A stretch of 21,402 nucleotides of DNA from NCBI GenBank assembly GCA_023427845.1, contig JAEYZX010000144.1:1-21402 (forward strand), written 5' to 3'. Both the position numbers and the translations under genes were made by a program. Position 1 is the stretch's first letter; each line of letters begins with the position of its first letter. Origin of the DNA: Bacteroidota bacterium. GTDB lineage: Bacteria > Bacteroidota > Bacteroidia > Flavobacteriales > Flavobacteriaceae. The notes beneath the pieces are model-generated. The model saw only the letters and a list, made by a program, of their open reading frames with translations, did no database searches and was not told where the DNA came from. Positions 15,917 through 21,402 of the stretch are shown here, piece after piece.

Positions 15917-16873
15917 TTAGTTTTTGATGATTTTCTTAACTGCTTTTCCTTGATCGGATGAAATGTTCATCATATACATGCCGCTTGAAAGGTCCGCAAC
16001 GTTGATTTCGATGGTAGCGGGACCTTCCGTGAAATTCATTGTTTTAACCGTGCGGCCGTTAAGATCGGTAACTTCGATTTTATTGACGCTGATATTTTCG
16101 GCATTTGCCAGCCTTACAATATCGTTTGCCGGATTCGGATAGGTCGAAAATTTAGCTGACAAAACATCGTTCGTCGCCAAATTTGATGAAGTCACCAGGA
16201 AATCATCAACCATCAGCAAATAGGCGTCAACGCTGATATTTCGAATGCCGATGCGGATCGTCTGGTTACTGTAGGCGTCAAGCGAGTATGTTTTTTGCTC
16301 CCAGGTTGTAGTGGCTTGTACAGGCTGGAATCCTGATATTGGGGTTATGTCAGTTCCGGTGGGAGTACCGCTTCCTGTGTATACACCAACCCTGAAAATT
16401 TCGGTACCGTAGCAAGTAGATAACTGTTTTACCCAAAATGATACATTGTTGTTTGAAGCGCCAAGAGAAATGGGAGGGCTTATCAACCAGTCATTATTTC
16501 TGTCCAACGGCGGGTCATCAGGTACCGAAGCCCATGAGGCGGCATATTTAAATCCGGTATGTGGATTAAAATCGCGATTCTCAGCACCTGCGGGCGTACA
16601 CGCATCTGTACTGTTTGAAACCAATGCTGCAGTCGGATTAAAAACCATCCACGCCTGTGGATCATGCGCATTTGGCCAGAACGCTTCAGGTGGGGAATTA
16701 TCCGGCAGGCCGCCTGTGTACGTCGGAAGGCCGTCAAGGTCGATTGTTAGCCATCCACCAAAACCGGAGATGGAAAAGTCGGTATAGCTTTCGAAACTGT
16801 CTTCGAAAACCGTAACCTGCGCATTCATGCCAAAAGTGCCGAGGCATGCCAATAAAAGTAGTAGTCTTTTCAT
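15917..16873 (-). CDS. Secreted protein with choice-of-anchor J/cleaved-adhesin-like domain and T9SS type A sorting domain
   Basis: The 318-residue protein has a signal peptide (MKRLLLLLACLGTFGMNAQ). A jelly-roll-like domain covers about residues 22-230. Its pattern is that of cleaved adhesin/choice-of-anchor J proteins: ...FEDSFESY near the start, NDWLISPPISL, VSFWVKQL, TTTWEQKTYSLDAYSNQTIRIGIRN in pieces, then LLMVDDFLV. A C-terminal Por secretion tail follows (TIGR04183 type A): FSTYPNPANDIV, IEVTDLNGRTVKTM, LSSGMYMMNI, ending KAVKKIIKN. It is exported by T9SS and probably surface-anchored after removal of the tail. No catalytic motif is seen, so it is more likely carbohydrate- or protein-binding than enzymatic. 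It is monocistronic. Confidence 0.9.
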   Translation of the reverse strand: MKRLLLLLACLGTFGMNAQVTVFEDSFESYTDFSISGFGGWLTIDLDGLPTYTGGLPDNSPPEAFWPNAHDPQAWMVFNPTAALVSNSTDACTPAGAENRDFNPHTGFKYAASWASVPDDPPLDRNNDWLISPPISLGASNNNVSFWVKQLSTCYGTEIFRVGVYTGSGTPTGTDITPISGFQPVQATTTWEQKTYSLDAYSNQTIRIGIRNISVDAYLLMVDDFLVTSSNLATNDVLSAKFSTYPNPANDIVRLANAENISVNKIEVTDLNGRTVKTMNFTEGPATIEINVADLSSGMYMMNISSDQGKAVKKIIKN

Positions 16874-16895
16874 AATTTATATTTTGAGTTTCGTC

Positions 16896-16903
16896 CAAAA
16901 TTA
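16896..16903 (-). promoter_or_regulatory. Candidate -7 box for the T9SS type A cargo gene
   Basis: The minus strand reads TAATTTTG, an exact TAnnTTTG match, 22 nt before the ATG at 16873. No TTG is found at the expected -33 distance. Confidence 0.5.
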
Positions 16904-16948
16904 GGAAAAATAATTAACGACTTGACATTCAGCAAGGTAAAACTTTAG

Positions 16949-16966
16949 CAAATTGATAACAATTTG
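16949..16966. repeat. Inverted repeat CAAATTG-ATAA-CAATTTG in a divergent intergenic region
   Basis: Perfect 7-bp half-sites with a 4-nt spacer lie in the 150-bp gap between the T9SS type A gene and the small membrane protein gene. No T-run follows, so an operator is more plausible than a terminator. Chance cannot be excluded in AT-rich DNA. Confidence 0.4.
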
Positions 16967-17002
16967 GCTTCTGCAACAATAGCGGTGGTGTATAATTATA
17001 TT

Positions 17003-17010
17003 TATCTTTG
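17003..17010 (+). promoter_or_regulatory. Candidate -7 box for the small membrane protein gene
   Basis: TATCTTTG matches TAnnTTTG exactly and lies 13 nt before the ATG at 17024. This supports that start over any codon further upstream. Confidence 0.55.
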
Positions 17011-17023
17011 GGAAAAACAATTT

Positions 17024-17374
17024 ATGAATTTACTCATCCGAATTTTATTGACCGCGGTATTGGTACTTTTTATATCAAGAATATTGCCGGGCGTACGGGT
17101 TGACGATTTTATGACTTCGATAATCGTTGCGATCGTTCTCGGGTTGCTGAACTTATTTGTCAAACCGATTCTGGTAATTCTGACCCTGCCCGTAACCATA
17201 ATTACATTAGGATTGTTTTTATTGGTTATCAACGCATTAGTGATACTATTATGTGCGGAGCTCGTATCTGGATTTACGGTACGCTCGTTTTGGAATGCAC
17301 TGATATTCAGCGTAATCTTATCAATTTTTCAATCTCTTATTTTTTCGTTGGGGAAAAGGGAATCTGCCCGATAG
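17024..17374 (+). CDS. Small four-helix membrane protein, phage holin 4-2 superfamily (YvlD-like)
   Basis: The 116-residue protein is almost entirely hydrophobic, with about four membrane helices. Recognisable family pieces are ILPGVRVDDF after the first helix, then GLLNLFVKPILVILTLPVTIITLGLFLLVINAL in consecutive short blocks, and a last helix ending with basic GKRESAR. It belongs to the family annotated as phage holin 4 superfamily or YvlD-like. These are widespread in non-phage genomes and there is no phage gene nearby, so a lysis role is unlikely; the function is unknown. The frame stays open upstream to about 16964, but that stretch contains the promoter-like box. Confidence 0.85.
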   Translation: MNLLIRILLTAVLVLFISRILPGVRVDDFMTSIIVAIVLGLLNLFVKPILVILTLPVTIITLGLFLLVINALVILLCAELVSGFTVRSFWNALIFSVILSIFQSLIFSLGKRESAR

Positions 17375-17392
17375 TCATATCCAATTAATCCA

Positions 17393-17413
17393 TTGGCAAA
17401 TAGAATTTGCCAA
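17393..17413. repeat. Inverted repeat TTGGCAAAT-AGA-ATTTGCCAA upstream of tig
   Basis: Perfect 9-bp half-sites with a 3-nt spacer begin 19 bp after the membrane-protein stop and end 25 bp before the tig -7-like box. The bases after it (attgtcaac-like, no T-run) do not make a good terminator. An operator for tig or a weak terminator for the upstream gene are both possible. Confidence 0.5.
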
Positions 17414-17415
17414 AT

Positions 17416-17446
17416 TTGTCAACAACGTAAAAAAGGCGTAATTTCG
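17416..17446 (+). promoter_or_regulatory. Candidate tig promoter
   Basis: TTG at 17416-17418 and TAATTTCG at 17439-17446 (one mismatch to TAnnTTTG) are 20 nt apart, within the usual -33/-7 spacing. The box ends 23 nt before the ATG at 17470. Confidence 0.5.
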
Positions 17447-17469
17447 CCACCCAAATCATTCTGGAAAAT

Positions 17470-18795
17470 ATGAATATCACACGAAATAACATCGACGCGC
17501 TAAATGCCGTCATCACAGTTGAAATTGCAAAAGACGATTACGCCCCGCAGGTTGAAAAACTCCTGAAAAATTATCAAAAAACCGCTACGATTCCGGGTTT
17601 TCGAAAAGGCGCAGTTCCAATCAGCCTTATCAAAAAACAATATGGTAAAGCGGTACTTCTTGAAGAAGTGAATAAAGTACTTCAGCAGAACCTAAATAAA
17701 TATCTTCAGGATGAAAAACTTGACATCCTTGGAAATCCGCTTCCGAAAATGACGGAAGAGTTCAATTGGGATGCCGAAGATTTTAAATTTGAGTTCGAAA
17801 TTGGCCTTACTCCAGCTGTCGACATAAATCTTGACAATGTAAAAGACATTACCCGATACAAAATTACTGCCGATGACAAAATGCTCGATGAGCAGGTTAC
17901 ACGCATCAGAAAGCAGTATGGGAAAATGATTTCAAAGGATACCGTTGAAGAAAGCGATGACATTCGCGGTACTTTCACCAACGACGAAAAAGCGATAAAC
18001 AATCCGGCTCAGATTACACTTGATATTTTTAAAGATAAAAAGACTGCTAAATCATTTATCGGAAAGAAAGTCGGCGATGTCGTCACATTAAAAACAAAAG
18101 GGCTTTTTGAAGACGATCACCAATTGATGGACTATCTTAAAGTGAGCCATGATGATGTGCACGGACTCGACATCGAAGTTGATTTCACGATTGAGGAAAT
18201 CACTACAAGCGAGCCGGCTGAACTGAATCAGGAATTATTCGACAAACTTTTCGGCGAAGGCGCAATTGCGTCATTGGATGAACTGAAAGCCAAAATTAAG
18301 GAAGATGCCGAGCGGCAATTCTCTACACAGGCCGATCAGAAGTTTCTTAACGATGTAACCGAATCGTTGCTAAAGACAACCGAATTCGATCTTCCGGCCG
18401 AATTCCTTAAGAAGTGGATCCGCACGGCAGGCGAAACACCGCTTAGCGCCGAAGAGGCCGAAACCGAATATACGAAGTCGGAAAACGGTTTGCGTTACCA
18501 GCTTATCGAAGGCAAAATAATGAGTTCCAACAATCTTCAGATCACGTTCGAGGACTTGAAAGCCTATACTTCAGATGTGATCCGCAAGCAAATGGCACAA
18601 TTTGGACAAATGAACCCGACCGAAGCCGATGTTGAAGGAATCGTCGCACGCGTATTGTCGAATCAGGAAGAAGTCAAACGTCTTTCAGACCAGGTGATGA
18701 GCGAAAAAATGCTGAATCTTTTCAAAGAAAAAGTCAACGCCAAGACTAAAGAAGTCACCTATCAGGATTTCATTAAGGAATCTTACGGGGAATAA
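17470..18795 (+). CDS. tig: Trigger factor
   Basis: This ribosome-associated chaperone receives nascent chains at the peptide exit. The N-terminal domain carries the ribosome-docking signature IPGFRKGAVP (GFRKG at residues 43-47, P50). The C-terminal helical chaperone arms run from about residue 245 to the end (LFDKLFGEGAIASLDELKAKIKED ... LPAEFLKKWIR). At 441 residues the length is normal. The middle region (about 150-245) sits where an FKBP-type PPIase domain is expected but lacks a recognisable FKBP core. It is read towards clpP and clpX, 59 bp upstream of clpP, in the common tig-clpP-clpX order. No terminator separates them, although clpP has its own promoter-like box. Confidence 0.95.
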   Translation: MNITRNNIDALNAVITVEIAKDDYAPQVEKLLKNYQKTATIPGFRKGAVPISLIKKQYGKAVLLEEVNKVLQQNLNKYLQDEKLDILGNPLPKMTEEFNWDAEDFKFEFEIGLTPAVDINLDNVKDITRYKITADDKMLDEQVTRIRKQYGKMISKDTVEESDDIRGTFTNDEKAINNPAQITLDIFKDKKTAKSFIGKKVGDVVTLKTKGLFEDDHQLMDYLKVSHDDVHGLDIEVDFTIEEITTSEPAELNQELFDKLFGEGAIASLDELKAKIKEDAERQFSTQADQKFLNDVTESLLKTTEFDLPAEFLKKWIRTAGETPLSAEEAETEYTKSENGLRYQLIEGKIMSSNNLQITFEDLKAYTSDVIRKQMAQFGQMNPTEADVEGIVARVLSNQEEVKRLSDQVMSEKMLNLFKEKVNAKTKEVTYQDFIKESYGE

Positions 18796-18798
18796 TCC

Positions 18799-18812
18799 AA
18801 CAAATATTTGTT
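18799..18812. repeat. 14-bp palindrome AACAAATATTTGTT at the clpP promoter
   Basis: The palindrome is perfect (AACAAAT/ATTTGTT) and its last base is the first base of the clpP -7-like box. A protein bound here would cover the promoter. Half-sites share CAAAT/ATTTG with the inverted repeats at 16949 and 17393. Confidence 0.4.
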
Positions 18813-18819
18813 ACATTTG
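18812..18819 (+). promoter_or_regulatory. Candidate -7 box for clpP
   Basis: TACATTTG matches TAnnTTTG exactly and ends 35 nt before the ATG at 18855. It would allow clpP-clpX expression separate from tig. Confidence 0.5.
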
Positions 18820-18854
18820 AGTATCAGGCAACTGTGCTCCATAAAACATAAACT

Positions 18855-19532
18855 ATGAACTACGGCAAAGAATTCAAGAAGTTCGCAACCAAGCACCATG
18901 GCGTAAATTCGATGTACTACGACAAGATCGTGGGCAGCATGACGCCAACCGGAATGACTCCGTATATTATCGAAGAACGACAGCTCAATGTTTCTCAACT
19001 CGATGTATTCTCACGTTTGATGATGGACCGGATTATCTTTCTCGGAACCGGAATCGACGACCAGATTGCAAACATCGTTCAGGCACAATTATTGTTTTTG
19101 GAGAGTGCCGATGCAGCAAAAGATATCCAGATTTACATCAATTCACCTGGCGGAAGCGTTTACGCCGGTCTTGGTATATACGATACGATGCAATATATCA
19201 AACCTGATGTCGCAACAATCTGCACCGGAATGGCGGCATCGATGGGAGCTGTGCTGTTATGTGCGGGAGCAAGCGGAAAACGTTCGGCATTGCCACACTC
19301 AAGGGTAATGATTCACCAGCCTTCGGGAGGCGCCCAGGGTGTTGCAACCGATATGGAAATCAACCTTCGTGAAATGTTGAAATTGAAGGAAGAACTGTAT
19401 AAAATCATAGCCGATCATTCCGGCCAATCTTATGAGCGCGTACACAAAGACAGTGAGCGCGATTATTGGATGAAGGCCGATGAAGCGAAAGAATACGGAA
19501 TGATTGATGAGGTTTTGAGAAGGAACGTATAA
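18855..19532 (+). CDS. clpP: ATP-dependent Clp protease proteolytic subunit
   Basis: The 225-residue serine peptidase forms the tetradecameric chamber that degrades substrates unfolded by ClpX. The triad is visible: S129 in GMAASMGA, H154 in MIHQPSGG and D203 in SERDYWM. The oligomer-handle segment YINSPGGSVYAGLGIYD and the substrate-strand region are intact. The N-terminus is about 15-20 residues longer than in E. coli ClpP before the conserved LDVFSRLMMDRIIFLG block, as expected for a propeptide or lineage extension. clpX follows 53 bp downstream, and the two are probably one transcript. Confidence 0.96.
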   Translation: MNYGKEFKKFATKHHGVNSMYYDKIVGSMTPTGMTPYIIEERQLNVSQLDVFSRLMMDRIIFLGTGIDDQIANIVQAQLLFLESADAAKDIQIYINSPGGSVYAGLGIYDTMQYIKPDVATICTGMAASMGAVLLCAGASGKRSALPHSRVMIHQPSGGAQGVATDMEINLREMLKLKEELYKIIADHSGQSYERVHKDSERDYWMKADEAKEYGMIDEVLRRNV

Positions 19533-19544
19533 AGATAAATGCAG

Positions 19545-19566
19545 CAAAGGAATTCTGGTTTCTTTG
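19545..19566 (+). other. Hairpin between clpP and clpX
   Basis: CAAAGGAA and TTTCTTTG form an 8-bp stem with one G-T pair and a 6-nt loop, 13 bp after the clpP stop. No T-run follows, so it is more likely an RNA-processing or stability element than a terminator. It may also be incidental. Confidence 0.35.
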
Positions 19567-19585
19567 TTCGACTAATAAAACATTA

Positions 19586-20818
19586 ATGGCTAAAGAAGTA
19601 TTGGACTGCTCGTTTTGCGGCAGGAAAAAACCTGAAACCAATTTGCTGATCGCTGGAATCAATGCGCATATCTGTGATAAGTGCATAGAGCAGGCGCATG
19701 GCATCGTTCTTGAGGAACTTAAAACCAATGGCAATTCGCGGGTCACAGCCGACCTTGTGCTAAAAAAGCCAAAAGAAATCAGGGCTTTTCTTGACCAATA
19801 TGTTATCGGGCAGGACCAAACCAAAAAGGTTATGGCAGTTGCGGTATACAATCATTACAAACGATTGATTCAGCAACAACTTAACGATGAGGTTGAAATC
19901 GAAAAGAGCAACATCATTATGGTGGGCCAGACCGGTACAGGAAAAACATTGGTCGCCAAAACGATCGCAAAAATGCTTGATGTGCCTTTGGCTATTGTCG
20001 ATGCAACTGTATTGACCGAAGCAGGCTATGTTGGCGAAGACGTAGAAAGTATCTTGACACGACTTCTACAGGCAGCCGATTATGATGTGACGAAAGCCGA
20101 ACGCGGGATCGTATTCATGGATGAAATAGATAAAATTGCCCGAAAGAGCGACAATCCGTCTATTACGCGCGACGTTTCGGGTGAAGGTGTTCAACAGGCA
20201 CTTCTAAAATTATTGGAAGGTACTGTGGTAAATGTTCCGCCAAAAGGAGGAAGAAAACATCCAGACCAGAAATTTGTTGAGGTCAATACGCAAAATATAT
20301 TATTCATAGCAGGAGGCGCATTCGATGGCATCGACAAAATCATATCGAAAAGGCTTAACCGGCAGGCTGTGGGTTACAGCACATCGAAAAATGCCGACAA
20401 CATCGACAAAGACAATCTGCTGCAATATATCATTCCAAAAGACATTAAAGATTTTGGACTTATTCCTGAAATCATTGGCCGACTTCCGGTCCTCACGCAT
20501 ATGGATCCGCTCGACCGCGAAACGCTTCGTGCAATCCTGACCGTTCCGAAAAACGCGTTGATAAAGCAATACAAGAAGTTGTTTGCGATGGACGAAGTTG
20601 AATTTACGATACAGGAAGAAGCACTCGATTTTATTGTTGATAAAGCACTCGAGTATAAACTTGGCGCGCGTGGATTACGATCGCTCTGCGAGGCGATTCT
20701 GACCGATGCAATGTATGATCTTCCAAGTTCGGATGAAAAAACGCTTGTGATCGATCGTGAATATGCGCAACACAGTTTAAGCAAAAACTTGCTGAAAAGA
20801 CTTGAGATTGCTTCTTAA
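19586..20818 (+). CDS. clpX: ATP-dependent Clp protease ATP-binding subunit ClpX
   Basis: The 410-residue AAA+ unfoldase delivers tagged proteins to ClpP. The N-terminal zinc-binding domain has C8, C11, C30 and C33. The AAA+ core has Walker A GQTGTGKT (114-121), pore loop GYVG (147-150), Walker B VFMDEID (176-182), the RKSDNPSITRDVSGEGVQQ segment and sensor-2 GARGLRS. All catalytic elements are present. The ClpP-docking loop, IGFG in E. coli, is VGYS here (V262-Y264). The C-terminus stops soon after the family's MYDLPSS segment. A terminator follows 19 bp downstream. Confidence 0.96.
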   Translation: MAKEVLDCSFCGRKKPETNLLIAGINAHICDKCIEQAHGIVLEELKTNGNSRVTADLVLKKPKEIRAFLDQYVIGQDQTKKVMAVAVYNHYKRLIQQQLNDEVEIEKSNIIMVGQTGTGKTLVAKTIAKMLDVPLAIVDATVLTEAGYVGEDVESILTRLLQAADYDVTKAERGIVFMDEIDKIARKSDNPSITRDVSGEGVQQALLKLLEGTVVNVPPKGGRKHPDQKFVEVNTQNILFIAGGAFDGIDKIISKRLNRQAVGYSTSKNADNIDKDNLLQYIIPKDIKDFGLIPEIIGRLPVLTHMDPLDRETLRAILTVPKNALIKQYKKLFAMDEVEFTIQEEALDFIVDKALEYKLGARGLRSLCEAILTDAMYDLPSSDEKTLVIDREYAQHSLSKNLLKRLEIAS

Positions 20819-20830
20819 GCTACAACGATC

Positions 20831-20980
20831 TTAAATGAAAAATCCTGCAATTGCAGGATTTTTTTTTGGTGTAATGTTTTCTCTGTCGATCGAGCAGCTA
20901 CGTGGCCCGCAGCCGAGTCTTTTGGGTCCGCAGGCTGTAAAAGTCACGATAACGGCAAAAAGTAAAAATTTTTTTTTCAT
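20831..20980 (-). CDS. Small predicted lipoprotein (49 residues)
   Basis: The minus-strand ORF starts MKKKFLLFAVIVTFTAC. It has a basic N-terminus, a hydrophobic stretch and a lipobox-like TFTAC with the acylated cysteine at position 17. A short Cys-containing tail follows (GPKRLGCGPRSC, then mostly polar residues). The ATG overlaps the stop of the GH3-family gene as ATGA, a typical translational-coupling arrangement. No acidic surface-export signal follows the cysteine, so an inner-leaflet location is more likely. The last codons run through the clpX terminator stem, so the C-terminal residues are dictated by that palindrome. No function is recognised. Confidence 0.7.
   Translation of the reverse strand: MKKKFLLFAVIVTFTACGPKRLGCGPRSCSIDRENITPKKNPAIAGFFI
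20838..20867. terminator. Bidirectional terminator between clpX and the convergent small lipoprotein gene
   Basis: aaaatcctgc-aatt-gcaggatttt is a perfect palindromic stem followed by a run of nine T on the plus strand, 19 bp after the clpX stop. On the minus strand it is followed by five T, and it lies inside the final codons of the small lipoprotein ORF. Confidence 0.9.
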
Positions 20981-21402
20981 AGTTGATTGCTGAACTGCAG
21001 GTTCTTTAATTGTTCAAGGTAATCCCTTTCATTCGAGAGCCGGGGAATCTTATGCTGGCCGCCGAGTTTGTTGCGCTCCTTTAGCCAATCGTAAAACAAT
21101 TTCGGGCGCGCAACGTTCAGCACTAACGGATTAAGGGTCATATTATTGTAGCGCTTTGCTTCATAATCTGAATTTAAAGATTGCAGCGTTTCGTCAAGCG
21201 TTTTTCGGAAATGCTCGATATCGTCGGGATTATTCCGGAATTCTATCATCCATTCATGCGCGCCTTTTTCTTTTCCCTGCATGAATACCGGCGCAACAGT
21301 GTAATCTACCACTTCGGTACCTGTGATCTGGCAGGTTTTTGCAAGCGCCTTATCGGTGTTTTCGACCATTAATTCTTCACCAAAAACATTGATGTGATGT
21401 TT
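20977..21402 (-). CDS. GH3-family (auxin-responsive promoter GH3-like) protein, C-terminal part
   Basis: The frame is open to the window edge (KHHINVFGEELMVEN), so the start lies beyond it; the internal ATG at 21369 is not the start. The visible 141 residues match the GH3 C-terminal domain: NVFGEELM, HEWMIEF, NSDYEAKRYNN, LFYDWLKERNKLGGQHKIPRLSN and the final YLEQLK. GH3 proteins are acyl-adenylate-forming enzymes; plant members conjugate amino acids to hormones. Bacteroidota members are common but their substrate is unknown. Its TGA stop overlaps the ATG of the small lipoprotein. Confidence 0.88.
   Translation of the reverse strand, partial: KHHINVFGEELMVENTDKALAKTCQITGTEVVDYTVAPVFMQGKEKGAHEWMIEFRNNPDDIEHFRKTLDETLQSLNSDYEAKRYNNMTLNPLVLNVARPKLFYDWLKERNKLGGQHKIPRLSNERDYLEQLKNLQFSNQL

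Noticed and set aside
17024..17374. Holin-family protein as a sign of a prophage
   Set aside because: The family is widespread outside phages, and no lysin, integrase or structural phage gene is near; the surroundings are core genes.

Overview
The window looks like chromosome from a member of the Bacteroidota, most likely a Flavobacterium-like Flavobacteriaceae. The evidence is type IX secretion (T9SS) cargo of both C-terminal-domain classes (type B at 1-4509, type A at 15917-16873), a PorP/SprF-family protein, a DUF6089-type outer-membrane protein, no obvious Shine-Dalgarno sequences, and repeated matches to the Bacteroidota -7 promoter element TAnnTTTG in front of genes. No rRNA, tRNA, CRISPR array, transposase, integrase or phage module was seen, and no gene-free gap exceeds about 160 bp. 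Most of the window is well-ordered core genome. The accessory-looking part is the giant repeat protein at the left edge.

Layout. (1) 1-5513 (+): the 3' part of a giant secreted repeat protein ending in a gliding-motility/T9SS type B C-terminal domain, followed 5 bp later by a PorP/SprF-family outer-membrane partner. The repeats are strikingly GC-rich, whereas the sorting domain and the partner gene have ordinary composition. (2) 5562-6095 (+): a gamma-class carbonic anhydrase-like hexapeptide protein, tail-to-tail with and overlapping murI (6079-6852, -). (3) 6912-14272 (-): an envelope-biogenesis run, read right to left as CBS-domain protein, NAD kinase, DUF6089 protein, uppS, bamA, and two OmpH/Skp-like chaperones, closed by a terminator just before murI. 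(4) 14381-15873 (+): pdxJ and an alpha/beta hydrolase, ended by a strong terminator. (5) 15917-16873 (-): a small T9SS type A secreted protein. (6) 17024-20818 (+): a small four-helix membrane protein, then trigger factor, clpP and clpX. (7) 20831-21402 (-): the 3' end of a GH3-family gene and a 49-residue lipoprotein gene joined to it by an ATGA overlap.

How the genes relate. BamA inserts outer-membrane proteins (probably including the DUF6089 and PorP/SprF proteins here), OmpH/Skp proteins chaperone them in the periplasm, and UppS and MurI feed peptidoglycan synthesis. Trigger factor, ClpP and ClpX form a cytoplasmic protein-quality-control block.

No wholly new multi-gene system is evident. 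The points most worth following up are the GC-rich Ca-binding-like repeat array, two promoter boxes placed 4 nt before start codons (possible leaderless mRNAs), the overlapping lipoprotein ORF that reads through the clpX terminator, and related palindromes around the tig/clpP promoters.
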